A stretch of 64,000 nt of DNA from Alopecurus myosuroides (GCA_028641055.1 CM054058.1:237687551-237751550), one strand, 5' to 3'; counted from the first letter of the stretch, positions 21,617 through 36,571 are shown. Notes: generated by a model not told the origin, from the letters alone. Numbers and translations: made by a program.

Positions 21617-24136
21617 ATTTGGTTAACAATCAAAGTCCACCAATTTGAAGCTAGCTACTAGTGTTGTTTTTTCACGCGGTACGGAACTTTTGTACATGCC
21701 GATGCTTCGCCGATGAAATTCGATCCTTGCTGAGGGAAGTGAAGTCGCTTCGACGGAGGTGGCAACGAGGAGGCATGCATTTTCTCGAGGGGGGCGTTGA
21801 GATAGGACATGAAAAACAAATAGCTCGACAAATCTAGAGAGAGAAAGAGACAAAGGGGCAGAGGGATTTGAGATGCTTCGACATATGAGGGGTGGCGTCG
21901 ATGATGGGATGGTGGGAGCTTGTGATTCTCGCCGGTTTGAGGATGTGCAACCGAGCCTAGTCTTCTGCAGAGACGAGCCACCCCCGCCTCTAGAGGAGGA
22001 GCAGTGAATGGCAACATGGAAGGACTCAGACACATGGCTACACATACATCGTTCTAACATTTTACTGCCTGTTTGGGGAGGGTGTGTGTTATAGCACACT
22101 GGCTTCATTTTGGCGTTTTCCCTCCCAATTTTGTTTCAAGGTTTCATTTGACCTTTTTTCGTTCAGCGCTCGTTGCCCATTTTGGGGGCAACTGTCCGGG
22201 TTTTCCCGCCCAATTTTCACGACGGGCGAACGCATACCATTATGGACATAACTATTACCTATTATTGTCTGGGATATTTGTTTTACGATTTATTGTTTAA
22301 TCATCAAAAGATAGTAATTGATAGTTGTTACCTTCATGTATTTTCTCGTGGACGCACATTATTGGGGCCCTTAATTCATGCTAGGAGAAGCAACTCCATA
22401 TAATTTCGTGTGTAGTTTATTTGTCAGAAATCATTATTTTATGCCAAAAGTCATCTGTTGCATATGATTTCATGTGCGGTCTTCATATCGCGTGTTATCA
22501 TTTTGTGCCAATGCCGGATGAACACCAAAACTCCTAGGCCTATAGAGATGGCCAAGGCGCGGTGTACCGACTATAGTGGCAAGTCGAGCAAGGCAACATG
22601 GCAACATAATAACTTTGGTAATAAATATGTTTATAATTTTCTCCTAGAATTTTATTATTCACATTCGATTTTTGGGTAACCCAACTTGTGTGTTTTCATT
22701 ACCCAAATAGTTTTTGGAGTGACTTGATTTTCTATGTGCTTCTCTAGTAGAGTGTAAAATATTTTGTCAATACACCAGAATTAGAGAATACAAAGTTATT
22801 TCTTCTATTTTATTAATTCACTTTTAATATGGTCACTAAAAAATTGTGTATTTTGTAGCATGCTAATATTTTTGAGTGGGTGTATTTATTTATGTGTTTA
22901 TCGATTGCGGTGTATGAAATTCCAGTAACAGCCGTGATATATAAAGTTTATTTCACTCATACCGATTTCTGAGTTTAAAGTATCCGACGAGCTACACTAG
23001 TGAAGGAAAATCGGCATGATCCAACAAGTAGAACCTACAAAATTAACGGTGTCAATTTGACGTGCTTATCACGATCTCGAATTTAATTAACATGGCATCG
23101 TGATAAAATGAGAAAACATTAATATATGATAATCACACATTTGTTTTTGAACATTCATGATCAATACAAACATGTGCGCGTATTTGTCATCAAGGAACAA
23201 AAACATGCATCATTTCTTCACCATTATAGGTAATGCATTATACGCATTAAAACAAGCAAATATTACGCACGAAATGCATCCCCGAACCCAATGACTCGGT
23301 GTGGTGGAGGAGCGCTGTTTCGGGGATAGTATTATCTTGAGAGGGTTGATGCCACCTATAAAATTCACTTGTGGGCATTCTTATCCTCATAGGAGGCATT
23401 TTCGGAGAGAACATCATTAGTTTAGGGCTTACCGGACTAGAGGTTAGAGTGTCCATTCCCATGAATGGTCCCAAATAGGGTTAGAAGTTCGATAAAACAA
23501 AAGGAGAGAAAATGTGAACACAATTCACCAAAAACTGAAAGTTACCTTCACGCGGATTCGAGTGTCCGGTGTCTTCTCACTTTTGCACGTTCTTGTTTAG
23601 GCAGTGGGTCCCAGGACGATCCTTAGGTCCCATGATCTTGGCAAACAATTACCCGGGTCCTTGGATACTGGTTTTCCCGCCCTTTATATCGGAATATAGC
23701 ACCCTATCGTTGGGTTAAGTGACGAGTTTCGGATCCCGCATATTCTCTTTAAATCTTACAAAATAAACATGACATCAATAATAGAGACGCCACATTTACC
23801 GCTTCATCATTAAATTCACTATTCCTCATATTCTTAGTATATTTATACTAATTTCCTCGTCCTTTTTTGTTTGCCTTTTTCAAGCCTGTTTTGGGGGCTA
23901 TAGCATTTCTTTAGCATCCTGTTCCCGCTCATTTAGAAGGGTGATAACATATTGTGTTCATTTTGACGTTTTCCCGCCCGTTTTATAGGGTTACAACACA
24001 CATTTTTTTTCCTATTGAATTTCACGACACGTGGCTATCTAGATATTGATTGCCTAGTTACCCGAGCCGACTACCAAATTTGACCCGCGCTGACTAGAGC
24101 GCGCCACAAAAATTTGACTTTGGAACTGAAATTTTG
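21617..24136. other. AT-rich stretch, no supported gene (right copy)
   Basis: Same content as 1640-4160. The one visible difference is a single missing G near 22853, where the left copy reads ttttggtagc. Confidence 0.4.
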
Positions 24137-24157
24137 GTTTTGGGCTGAGCGGGAATT

Positions 24158-27100
24158 TTGGGCCCAAAACCATCTCGGCACCTAGCTCTCGCGAATTGGA
24201 CCCTCACAGTCCTCCCCTCCCATCGATACCATCTCCTCCCTATCCACCCGATCCCCTTTTCCACCGCCTCCGTCGCCGGTCGTTCCCGGCCGACTCCGTC
24301 AACTCCTCGCGCTGCAGACCACCGCCACGCCACCGCCTTCTCCTTCTCTCTCGATTCCACCGCAGATTCGTTCCCAGCCTCAAATCCTAGCTCTGGATCC
24401 GGATTTATAGAGGAGGAGGTTTGATCTTTGGCTTCCATGGCGGCATCGACACCGGTATCAGGTGGTGGCGATGCAGCATGGCGACCGGCTGGACGCTCAC
24501 CGACGCAGATGTCCTCGGGTCCGGACCGTACGAGAGCCCGTCCCGGCGCCGCGGATGGCTCCATCTCTGCTGCCGACGTATATGTTGTGGGAGACAGCGA
24601 GATTGATCCGGGAGGAGCTCACCGGCGGTTGGCGACCACATCGGCGCTCTTGCCGACGCCGACGCCATGTCACACGCCATGCTGCTCGTGCATCCTTGTT
24701 GCCTGGGCCGACCAGACCTAGCTGATGAGCCAATAGCACCCAGCCCCATGCATCCATTTTCGTTCCAGACGAGAACACTCTTCAGGTACGTTTCCATCAT
24801 GTCCCACTCTCCCAGCTATTCTCTTCTATATTAGATCTCTCTTGCTCATCTGTCTGCAATGGTACAAGGGTTGCTCTGTTAGTAGGACTACATGTAAGCC
24901 TTACTCTAAGCATTCAATCTGACAGGTGAAGCTGCTCGGTGCGTCTATTCCTGGATGCCCATGGAAGCTGGGCGCTCTTGACGGTATGCCCGAGAGTCGT
25001 CCCGGCCCTGTCGCCGTCCACACCAGCAGGCTTGGATGATTGGAGGTCACTAGGGTCACACTTCTTTGGTTGTCAAGTGTTGATGTATCCGTTCTCCAGG
25101 AATTGAATGGTAAGAGCAATTGTTAGACCTTCTGTATGTATGTCCTGATGCTTCAGGAATAGTGAAAACCACTTGGGTCACTTAATGCATGTTTCATTTG
25201 TATTGTTTGTGGCAGATGGAACATTTTATGCTGATATGACCTCTTATATTGCTCTGAACTAACATGAACATTTGCCTCTTCTCACAGAAGGAGCACTGGC
25301 TTTTCCAGGAGCTTCGCCGGTGCCTCCCAAGTCTCCCTACCGGTTACTTACGGGGTAATCCAAGTGATGATTGATTGTGTTGTTGTAGTTTGTGAGAATT
25401 AGGATCCTTCATGTGGAGTTTGGGCATGAAATGTGTGTATGAGATGCCATTTTTAATTAATTTGCTCTTAATTACAAGAGCCAATCCAAACCACAATTGA
25501 TGTAATATTGCATACGGTTCTGGACCGGATTCGTTGGCAGTATCTGGTCACATCTTATGCAACCTGGTTGTAGTTTCACTTATTTACCATGTTTAATGAA
25601 CAGTTCAACAATTAGTAAGATAGAAATTTGGAACTGATTTCGTATTGCCTTGTACATCCTTGTCATCTGCTCTGTCTTATCTTTTAAACAAATTAATCAT
25701 TTGGCACGTATTTTTCTTTTCAGTGAAGAAATAAACTGCATGTATGGTGTGTGATTCAGTATTATTTAGTTACTGTATTAGATACAGAAAATTAATTTTT
25801 TTCTCAGTTTAAATGGCAGGGCAGAAAGTGATCTCGCAGACAGCAGCGGTAGAGCATGTGAAGGTCGAGCTTGCCGGCGGATTAGGGGATAGGTACTTCC
25901 TGGCTGATGGGTACACTCCATTCATGCCATCCCTAACCCTAGCTTCTCCGCTTCGGCCTTGGCCTTCGCTCTCGACCACGACATCATCAGCGGTGCCCTC
26001 CGTGTCGACCTCGCCTTCCCTCGTCCACCGACGTGCTGGACTAGGTGCACGCCGGCAACTCCATAGAGGGGAGACCCGCCAGCAGACACACATCAAGGAC
26101 GAGATGGCGACCGCTGCGAAGTTCCTGAGCGTTGAGATCCACGATGACCATGCAGGTGAGATCTCTCATCCCTCATCTCCAGAGCCAGTATCAGGACGAC
26201 GAACGCATTTCGCTGGACACTACCCGGCTATAGAACAAAAATCCATATTTCTTTGTTCTATGATTGAGGGCCTCCGTTTGTAGTTCCACAACATGTTCTA
26301 CATTTTTTGGTGCGGTAATTAACTTTGTCCACTTTCAAAGCTCACACATGGTTTCGAATTTCCAGAAATTGTTTTCTTGTGTACATCTTCTAGCTTGTAC
26401 TGTCATGATCGAAACTGCTAGACACAAATTCCAACCTTACACACAAGATTCAAAATTCCACAACTTGGTTTGTTGTCAAGATCCTCCTAGCTTGTAGTAG
26501 TTAATTAGGGACGGTGTAACTGCTGGATAGATATGCTTGCATCTTGTCAACCAAGTACGTACTAGAATCCTTCTCATGCCTGAACTAAGCTTCTTCTATA
26601 TTAACATTTGTTCTTTGTATATGAACTAGTAGTTTAGTACTAACTGCTGGTTCTTGACTTTGTTATCCATAATCACCAGCTATTTAAGATGATAATGTGA
26701 GTTTTACTGTCGATACACTCATAATACGAGCTTAGCCACCATCAACATGCCTATTTATAATTAGGCAAGATCAGATTGGTTATAACGAAGCTCTCTTCTT
26801 ACTTGGATGTATATTTATTCCTGTTTAAATGTTTTTGCTTTTCCTGTGCCTTATGAGCCCTTCATACCAGCAATGTGTTTTCTCGATATGCTTAGCAAAG
26901 CTCAGTTATGTGAAGTTTTTACTCCCGTTTAGCGAGTAATAAATATCCGTGTAGAACAATTAAATGGGAGTTCAATAAGACTTGATATAAAGAGATATGG
27001 AATGAATGGCAAAATTGACAATCTTATTCCAAAGGAAAAACAAATAGGTGAACAGTATATGGGTATCTCTTGTCGTGGTTTTGGGAAAGAGATGTCTTCT

Positions 27101-28616
27101 CAAGAATCTAATGCTTTCTGCTCCATTCACTTTCCTGGGAACCATTTATGTTATTATTGTTGTTTATTAGTTGTTCGAGGCCTTTGTATAAAATACTTTG
27201 TTTTATAATAACTTCTGATAATGATGAAATAACATGTCTGTTTACTGTTACCAAATAAAAGACCGTGTAAGAGATGGTCACACTTTGATCGTTTCAAAAT
27301 TCTAAGGTTTATGTGTGATTTTCACTTCTTCGGCATCTTGGTGGTTGATTTCTTTCATTAAAAATCAGATTGAATTTTGATCGGGATTTTGCAGTTGTTA
27401 AAAAGAGGTAAATTATATATGAAAAACGGCAGCATGAACACAATAGCAAAAACATTTGAGTACCAAAAGTTAAAACTTTAAATATAAAGTGCATCTAGGT
27501 AGTTCATGTGGGTCCTTAGAAAAGGCTGGATGGATTTTTTACATGTTTAACATCTAAGATATATGTATGCACCAACGGTTATTCTTTATGGTTTAGATAT
27601 TCCTAGATTGATCTGATACTTCTCTTGATCAAATTCATGGTCCTGTCATCTATGCACCATTGGTATATCTTGTTTGTGTGTTAAGTTATAGTTTCTCGTG
27701 CTATGGAGGTGAATCTGTCTTTGCTTGTTGTCATGCAGGCGAGGGACGAGTTGAGGTTCTTCAACCATGATTGATCGCTGGAGCAGTACACGGAGTAGCA
27801 AACTGTTGTGGCGTTCATGAAGGGTAGAAATGGATGTCGTCGAAGCGCGCCGTGCGAATTGGTGTTCTTCTCTGACTTTGTGTGTATAGGTCAGTTTCTG
27901 GTTCCCCTCCTTTCTCCTCTTTGTGCTCTATGATAACAAGGCCTTTGAGTGATGCTGCAATGTGTTCCGGCTGTCTAGCCAGGACCTGATTGTTTAGGCT
28001 TCTTTATGCTTGTTGTTGTTGGCTTGCTAAAAAGCTAAACAATGTTACGCCAGTCTTTCTATCTCTAGTTGTTAATCCTGCTACTTTCTCCACTAGTTAA
28101 TCCTGGTGTTTTTTTGGGGGTTCAGATACATGGTTCAAATCCTGCTACTTCCTACTTGTGAAAAATTAAACCTCGGATTGTCTACACCATTTGTTTTCGT
28201 AACATAGCTTTGCTATTTGCTCCCTTGTTTTTGCATTCTGCCTCATAAGAATAGTCAGCTAGCCTTAAAGCTCCACGATGCTTAGAAGCTTGATGAGAAG
28301 TATTGTCTCATATGATGTAGCTTTTGATATTGATGTAAGTCGTGTCGTTTCCTTTCTGGTGCTGATGTTTCTTAACTTCAGGTTAAGAAGCATGGGAGGC
28401 TACTCTGCCTGATGCATGACTCAAGGGAGGGTGGAGAAGCTGAAACTTTCTTCTGTTTGCTTAACACGAATTTGAATGCTTGTAAGTTCTGTGGACCGTA
28501 GGGGGAGAAGTGGACTTTGCTATTTTTGCTGTCAGTATGTTTTGATTTCTGGATGGTGAAATCCTGGAGTGTTTTAATCATCAGTTGAAGTTTGTTGTAT
28601 ATAGTTTTGATGATGT
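24158..28616 (+). pseudogene. Gene-like multi-exon region without a long frame (right copy)
   Basis: Same structure as 4182-8640, shifted by 19976: exon-like pieces end at 24785, 25109, 25354, 26155 and 27889, with acceptors before 24926, 25288, 25808, 27739 and 28382. The short frame beginning at 25813 is unchanged. Function not recognised. Confidence 0.35.
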
Positions 28617-28635
28617 ATCTGTTATATTTAACTTG

Positions 28636-29660
28636 CGTTTCTCTTTTAAATAGGATTTAAATTGAAATTAATGTAAATGTCACACGAGTTGGGCTTTATG
28701 CACTTATCTGATCCAAATGCTCAAAAAATTAGGTGAAGTTTCATCAAAATTTCTGACAAACCTAACCCATAATTGATTAGCTAGGCTGGTCTAGTGATCT
28801 TGCCTTCAAGTGGAATGATGCACTAGAGGAAGCAATTACTGGTCGTGATCATAGGTGCGGCTATCTCATTTTTAGTTGATTGATTCAATCAGGATTGTTA
28901 GCTGAAAGCATCGGTAGCTAGCAACAATCTAGTTAGACTTGCTACGTGAGCTGACCTGATGCGACTTGTGAGTGACATCTATGCCATCAAGAAAATTTCT
29001 ATGGTTTATGATAATCCAGCTAGGCTTTACATGCGAGAGTTAGTTTGTCGTGAAGTGTGAGGAGGATCTAGGCCTACAAGAACATATCCTAGTGTTTGTC
29101 GAACCCATGCAGTGTCGAGCATAAGAAATAAAAGGGATTTATGGTGACTTCCCTGCTTGCTGAATGTCGATCGGAGGCGTCTAGGGTGCCCGCTTCGTAC
29201 GGTTGGCGTCTAAGAGACATGTCATTCATCCATGTTCACTCGATGGTTAGGACACACTTTGGGTACTATTTGTGGAAAGTGATGCTTGGGAAGAGCAAGT
29301 GCATGTGTTGGCTTTCCAGCTGCAGCGGCGTCGGGGCGGGAGAGTTGGCTCTTTGCATGATAGCATGGATCCTTCCAAGTACTATAGCTACAGTATCAAC
29401 CATCCTTTTCTTTTCCAAAATGGATCGGTGTGTTTTATGCATGCATTTGTATTTAAGTATCCTTTTTTGCTGTGGCGTCACGCGTACTCAAAACGTAAAA
29501 ATGTGGAAGCAACACCATGAAAGCCATTCATCTCTTGAGCTCGCAGTGCGGAAGCGAGATGCTCACTCGTCCATGCTTATGATCAGGTTTAGGAGCATGT
29601 TGCTCGCATCTCTTGCACACACGACATGGCTAGAGAAAGGCGATGAGAAGACCCATATGA
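28636..29660. other. No gene seen before the Harbinger element (right copy)
   Basis: Same sequence as 8660-9684. The chance frame from 29141 is one residue longer than its left-copy match because of the longer poly-G tract. Confidence 0.5.
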
Positions 29661-32023
29661 GGGCATCTCGTCGTTCGGCCCCCCCAGGTTTCAGATCGGC
29701 GCTTTTTAGCGAAAGCGCCGCCCCGCACCAAAACCTGGGGGGGGGGGGGGGGGGGCGATTTCACCAGCCGTTCGGCGGCCCAGAAAAGAGAACGGCGATA
29801 TCATTTGAAACTTCATCTTCCCGCCCCCAAAAAATAGAGCCCTAGTTCGGCGATCACGGCAGCCATGGTTTCAGGCGATCATATTACAAAAAACGCCACA
29901 AGTGGGCGATCAAATAGAGTCTAGATCGAATCACACACACGGGCGCGCGCGGCGTGGGCAAACGTAGGCGATCAGGTAGAAGCGTCGGAGCAGGCGGTGA
30001 GCTCGGCGCAGCATCCTCCAGGCCGATGACGGCGTCGGAGCGGACGGCGGGCGCGGCATCCTTGTCGACGACGGGCGCGTCATTCTCCAGGTCGGCATCC
30101 TCCAGGTCGACGTGCGTGCTTGTCGGCGCGGTGGTGTAGCTGGTGCCACCAGACGATGTCGGGGCCGGGGGCGTGCTGATGTCGGTCGGGATGAGGTTGC
30201 ACTGCGCTAGGAACCAAGCTCTCACCTCATGGGTCATCGCGGCCGGGTCGCCGTCCGTGAGAAAGGCGTGGTCGTTGTTCCTCTTCTTCGCCGCTGTGCC
30301 AGTCCTGAGGAGGTCGATCTTGACCTGCGAGTTGGCCATGAGCGTCGCCCATCGCTGTTTGGCGACCTCCTCCCTCTTGCTGGCCTGGGCCTGGGCGTCG
30401 GCGATGTAGGTCTCGATGGACGCCTGGAGCTTGGCCGCTGCCGGCGCGCCGTCCCTTGCCAACTTGGCTTTCTTGTGGCCCATCGGCGGACGCCCTTCGG
30501 GCGCGCACGCAGCCACCGCGTCGGGAACGTACTCCTTGCCCTTGCCGATCGAGCGCCGCACCTCCGCCCACTTCTCGCACTTCTCGATGACGACGAAGAC
30601 GTGGAGGAACTTGAAGTCGGAGCCCTCGTCGTTCTTGTACGTCTCGAGCATCCGGACGATCTCCATCTCGCGGTTGGCGCCGCTCTGCGGCCTCATCGAG
30701 ATCTCCTCCTGGATGCCGTGCCACTTGTTGCAGGACGCCTGGATGTTCGCCCAATGGTTCGCCATGGCCTTCTGGCCGCGGTCGGCGACGCAACATGCGA
30801 AGTAGGGATCGATCATCCCGCGCTCGTCGTAGGCAGTCTTCACCCGCTTCCAGTAGTTGTCGACGTGCTGGTTGGCGCCGACGATCGGGTCCATGCTGAT
30901 CGTTTTCCACGCCTCGGCGAGGAGGACGTCCTCCCTGTTAAGCCACTTGATGCGAGGCTCGGCGGGGGGCAGGGGCACCTTGGGTTCCTTGCGGGGACGG
31001 CCAGGACCACGGCGCTTTCGGCTTTCGCCTGCCGGATCTGGCCCCTCTGGCACTACCGGCGTCTCGTCCACCTCGTCGTCTTCGCCTTGCTCCTCCGTCG
31101 CCTGCGTGCCGGAGCCACCTTCGCCGTAGTCGCCACCTCCCTGCATGAAGAACTCCCCGCTGTGCTCGAGGAATCCCGGGCTCGCCGCCGCCGCCATCGA
31201 GCCGGCCACGATGATCTCCTCCATGTAGCTTACTGTCCTGGGGCTGAAGTCCGGCGAGGATCGCACGACGGTGGGACGGGGAAGCCGCGTAGCCCGGCGA
31301 GGCGCCATAAATCATCGGCGGGTGGTAGGAGAAGGTGAGGTTGGGGTTGAAACCTTCCAGGGGGTCGCCTTCGACGAACCACGCAGGCGGCGGGTGCGGT
31401 GACATGCGTGGCGACGACGACTGCGACTGCTTCCGCTTGGCGAGCGGCGCCGTGGCTGCGACCGGAGTAGGTGGCTCGTCCGGCGCGGCCTCCTCCTCCT
31501 CCTCGTCCTCCAACTCCTCTTCCTCGGTGGCGGCCTGCTCCTCCGCCTGCAGCTGCGCCATCAGCTGCCTCTGCCGCTGCGCCGCCTCCCTCCCCCGGCG
31601 CTTGATGTTGGCCGTTTCCAGGCGCGCCCTCTCGGCGATCCACTCCTTGTTGGACATGCCGGGCGGCTTCTCCTTCGGCGCTCTCGGTTTGCGCGGTTTC
31701 TTGGCGAGATCGGAGGCCGCGGGAATGGATACGGCGGCGGCGGCGGCGCGGGGTCCTGTAAATCGGGCGGGAGCCATGGCGTCTAGATCTCGGGGGCGGG
31801 GGGAAATGGCGAGAATGGAGTGGGGGGAGAGGTACATGAGGTGGGGAAGTGGAGGGAAACGCCGAAATAGGGGAGGGAAATCGCCTTTCGTCGCTGACAG
31901 GTGTGGCCCACGCGCGCATTTCGCCCCGCCCCCGAGATCCTGGGGGGCGACTGGTGCGAAACGGCGCCAAACGGCGCGAAAAACGCTGCTTGGGGGGGCT
32001 CCGGGGGACGGCTGGAGATGCCC
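29661..32023 (-). mobile_element. Non-autonomous PIF/Harbinger element with ORF1 only (right copy)
   Basis: Same element with the same TGA flanks (29658-29660 and 32024-32026). It is 3 bp longer because its poly-G run (29737-29755) has 19 G instead of 16. Because the flanks also match, this copy arose by the segmental duplication and not by transposition. Confidence 0.75.
29884..31777 (-). pseudogene. Harbinger ORF1, Myb/SANT-like protein, frameshifted (right copy)
   Basis: Identical to the left-copy ORF1, with the same frameshift between about 31249 and 31309. The shared lesion shows the gene was already broken before the segmental duplication. The AT-hook-like and SANT-like parts are intact within the downstream frame. 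Confidence 0.7.
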
Positions 32024-32026
32024 TGA

Positions 32027-33033
32027 GCCCCAGGAGGGTGGTCTTATTAGCTATTAAGGTCTGGCATATAGAGTATAAAGCATGATGAATCCGGTCTTCC
32101 TTGCCACACTTAAGGCGTAGGCCTATGATTAAGCCGCGCTTTACACCACCGACAGTCTTCAACTAGTTTGTACCATAGAGCTAAAGGGCAGCGCTCCAGT
32201 GTTGGGAGGCCAGTGCCATGACGGTGACGGTGCCTTCGTTGATGCCGTCATGTTCTCTGTAGTCGCTGGCGAATTAGGAACGGCTAATTATAATCACGAG
32301 GCGTTGACGAGAACTCAAAATCGAGGTGGCTGACCGGTGGACCACACGTGCATGGTCATATGGACCGCAAAGTTTCACTGGGTGTATCCGAGCCATGCAT
32401 CTAGATTCTACGGTCGGCACGCGGGAGTTGGATCCCTATCACACACAAAACGATCCTACGCCGACGCTCTAAGATGCATGAACTGCACCCTCGACCGCCA
32501 CCGGTCGCCATCAACCTCCATGGACAGTTCATGGGGTCTCGATGGTCTATCATTTCATGTGTCGGTCCGCTGTCGGAACATTATTATTTTGTGATAGGAG
32601 ACAAAATATTGCCTATCATTTCATGCCCCTGTCCTTGATGCACATGAAATGGCAGCTACTATCTATCATTTCATGTGGATTTTCATTTTTGCAGGTCGTA
32701 ACTTATGCATAGCCAACTCCAATTGAGGTGATTACGGAAGGGTTGAAAGCTCTTGGAGAGTAACGATTTTTATGACTTGTACCTTTGAACGTATACCCGC
32801 GCGATTTTGTTTTGGAATTTTCCCGCCTATTTTTCGGGTGATAGTACACATATTTCGGGTTTTCAGCACAATCTTTCCCGCCAAATTCTTAATTTCGGGC
32901 TCACTTATTTTATGCTATGAAATAGCATTGATTTTCATTTCATGCTTCGTCGCGTGTTATTACTGTTAGGGTGAAATTACGGCTATCATATAATTTCGCA
33001 AGACATGATTTTAGCTATTTTTTTAGGAAGACG
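32027..33033. other. Unassigned region with three 'tatcatttcatg' motifs (right copy)
   Basis: Same sequence as 12048-13054, ending at the G-rich tract 33034-33058. No gene seen. Confidence 0.4.
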
Positions 33034-33058
33034 CGGGGGGGTGGGGGGGTGGGGGGGG

Positions 33059-34289
33059 ATTTCATTCATCGAAAAGTAGCCTGGCGGGCCATGTTCTTAC
33101 AACAGATAGAAATTTCACGGGGGATACAAGGGGGGAGAAGACAAACTAAAGCACAAAAAAAGGACAACTAGAAACAAGAGAGAAAACGCAAAGAGAGGGG
33201 GACATTAGCAATGAAGCCCACCGAAACCCCCGTGAGGCCGACACTTGTAGAACTCGAGCCGGCCGCTGGAGGAGGATCTCCGTTGAGAGCCTCAACACCG
33301 AAATAAAGCAGCCAAAAGGACATCACTGGCACAGACGAAAGGCGTCGAAAAGGCAAGTTCGTGCGACGACAACGATGTGACGTCGGCGTAGCCGGAGGCC
33401 GGTGCGCTGCCGAGACCAAGCATAGTCGAATATCCGAGAATGGGCGACGACACCAGAGTGTCGACCCCGTGGTTGAAGGGAAATGCTGGCCGATGCCACC
33501 CCAGGAAGTCAGTCTGGGGAGCAGGTAGCAGAGACAAGGGCACCACAACAGGATCACACCAAGGGACGTCACTGGCACAGACGAAGGGCGTCCGATAGCC
33601 GAGTCTGTGTGCCGTCGGCGTAGTCGAGGACGATGCGCTGCAGAGACCGAGACAGTCGAAGGGCGTCGGATAGCCCAGACTGGGTCAACGACACCGGTGT
33701 GCCGACCCCTTGGTCGAAGAGCAACACAAGCCGAGGCCACTCCGGAATATCTAGGAAGCTCCTCTAGGGCCATCGAGACCACTGCCAGACCCCGCAAGGA
33801 TGCAAGCCAAAGGTCCAGCGAGAGGTCAGGAGGCGAATGTCATCCGATGCATGTCAGGCTCCAAGGTGATGCCTCACGTGGAGGAAGAGCGACACCGAGG
33901 CGACGCCATTGCCTGATCCGAGAAGGATTGGGGATTTCTCCCGGAGCACCAACGGGAAACACTACAAAAGGACACTTCCAGGGAGGAGCACGACGCCCGA
34001 GGGCGCCGCTGCCCGTAGGCTTTCCCTACTGCAGTGCCTCCCAAACGCATCAGGAAGGGTTAGCATCACCACCGCTGCAACACCACGGGGTAGAGCAGAG
34101 GGCCCAAGCTGGACGAAGTGGAGGCTGCACGTCGTCGCTCGAGGCCCGGCAGGCCTCTGCCTCCTTCCAGGTGTGTGTCGTCTGACGCTGTCATGGCTGG
34201 TGACTCAGGCCCGGGGGAAGACACGCCAGCAGCCGAGACGGGGACGAGACGGACGCACTCCTCCGGGCTCGCAGCAGCTCGCCCAGGCT
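33059..34289 (-). mobile_element. LINE-like 3' fragment (right copy)
   Basis: Identical to 13080-14310, including the two internal repeats (33318-33504 and 33562-33744). Assignment rests on the 3'-end appearance only. Confidence 0.4.
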
Positions 34290-35998
34290 CATGATTTTAG
34301 CTATTATTCAGGAATAATAAACCACACATTTTGAGAAATTATTTAGGTTCTTTGAGCACTGCTAGTACATCATTACTATTTAGTCCGGATAGAGAAAGGA
34401 AAAAACAAAGAGAGAAGTGACTTGTCGAGGTGCAGCCTATACTACGACAATGCAGATGTGGCGGTGAAGTTCGTTTTCCGTTAATTTTCTCTCCTGCGCG
34501 TATGCACACATGCCACTTGAGAGTATAGCATCAGACCGATGTAAATTACTCAACCGAATTCAGATTCAAATTCCAGCACCCGTCTTGTTTTTTTACGAGG
34601 AATCTACATAGAAGATATTTGTCACTACTATTTACAACAACTCATGCTAGCGTGTACGTAGCTCTAGTAGTAGTGCGGGTGCAGATCGAATAGATGGCTT
34701 AGCTAAGTGAATATAAATTCGACGATAGTTACGTTAGAAAAAGCTCCTTGACTTGGTCGTTAGTGTGGCAAAACATATAAACCATCACATCATATATAGC
34801 TAGTTAAGCTACTCATGTTTCTAGGTCGGACGATATTAATTAGCTGTAGTGATTGGTCCGACATGTTTTCCCCTTTATGCCTTAATATTCTTCCTGAAGA
34901 AATAGTACCACTACAGTAGTCCTAATGTTCTCGGGCTTGCTCAGAGCTGCCGAGAAGCATGGCAAGCTTGTCGCACCAGCCGAGAGGCAACTTGGCCGCA
35001 TAGCAAGGGTGAGGCCGCGTAAGAAGAGCATGGCAAAGAGCGATGGTACAACATCGGCCATTAGATGATCTGCTGCTCATGATCTTTGATTCTCTGGCAT
35101 CCTTTTCCTATAGCCGAACAGAGCAGTGTCGGGGTTGACAGTGCACGAATGAGCATGCACGAGGAGAATTCCGGTGCTACCGCAATGTCCACGAATGACT
35201 GGAGGTGGCCGGTGGACATGGCCATGACGGTGGCTCTTTGTCTAGAGGGACTAGAGGTGTCATGTTGGTCTCCGCAGCCGGGACTGGTCGTCACATGCCT
35301 GCCACTGCGCTATCTACCTCTTAAAAAAGTGAATACTTAAAACTAGCATACACTCGTCCAACCAGAACACAATCTATCTACCTCTCTTATAATAAAAGAA
35401 GAGGAAAAAAGACATGTCACGTATGACATGAGTTGTTAAGCTAGCAGTAGCTTGTAATAGAAATTACAATATTTTAATCATCACCGCATGCAGCCCCACC
35501 ATATGTGCGAAAAAAGATTCTGCTGTCTTCGGGAATGCTCCGTTGCTTCACACCTAGGCCTTTCCGTGGACTGAAATGCACTGCTCCGGCCCAAAGCTCG
35601 TTGGCCCATGCATTCGTATGCGAATAGAGTGCAGCATAGCAAAAATTTAGTCCCACCTCGCTAGGCTAACAAGATTGAGACCAGCTTATAAGGGTGCCAT
35701 TTTGTTGTCTTCTAGAATAGTAGAACCAACCCACATAGTGCACTAAATAGCGCGTGCGCTCGCGTGAATATTCGCGACTTATGACTTATCCGACTTTGAC
35801 GACGGCGCGGCTAGCGTATACTAGCAAATATAATCTTAATTTTTTGGGGTCACAACTGAGATTTTTCTGGATGCAATCAAGATTTTTTTTGTGTTGCAGG
35901 CCTGTAGACATCGATGAGTAGTTGCAATCTCAGCGACGCCCTGCTGGAACGGCTTTTTTGGGGTCACATCCTTTCCTTCCTCCCGACCAAGGAAGCGG
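34290..35998. other. No gene seen (right copy)
   Basis: Same sequence as 14311-16019. Confidence 0.5.
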
Positions 35999-36035
35999 CC
36001 ACAAAAGCCGATTGCCGAGTGGTTTTGTAGCATGA
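35999..36035. repeat. 37-bp CACTA-like terminal motif (right copy)
   Basis: Second occurrence of the 37-bp tract, part of the duplicated unit. Confidence 0.4.
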
Positions 36036-36419
36036 TAGACGAAACAGGCTTTCGCCCCGCTTTATAAATAAAGCCCAACGGCCGAACACATACAAGGTGA
36101 TGAGGGGAACCTCTTACAAAGCAGATCAAAGAAAGAAAAAGATAAAAACAAGGAGGACCAAAGTTGCCACCGAGTCCAACGAAACGAGTCCTAAGGGAGA
36201 GGCTCCACGACGACGCGCCCAAGAGGGTAACGACGTAACACGTCGCCGCCGTCGAGACCGGATGGTCAAGGGTTTTCACCCGGAGCCCTAACGCGTCGAA
36301 GGTATCCACAACAACGCCCCCAAGAGGGTAACGGTATCTGCAGGCATTGCCGTCATTGGCGCCGGAGCGCAGAGCTTTTGCTCGGAAAAACCTTCGCAAG
36401 GGTTCGCACAATTGGACCG
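36036..36419 (-). mobile_element. LINE 3' untranslated fragment (right copy)
   Basis: Same as 16057-16440 in the duplicated unit. Confidence 0.45.
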
Positions 36420-36571
36420 CCCACTAGCTCCGAAATGGTCTCAAGAACACGATCTGGGAGTTGCTGCCACCAACGCCAGGATCCCCCGTCGCTCCCTCTT
36501 CGCCACCCACATAGCCAAAGAGGATGCCACCACCACCGCCACGTCGCTCGCCGTAGAGACGATCGTGCCGG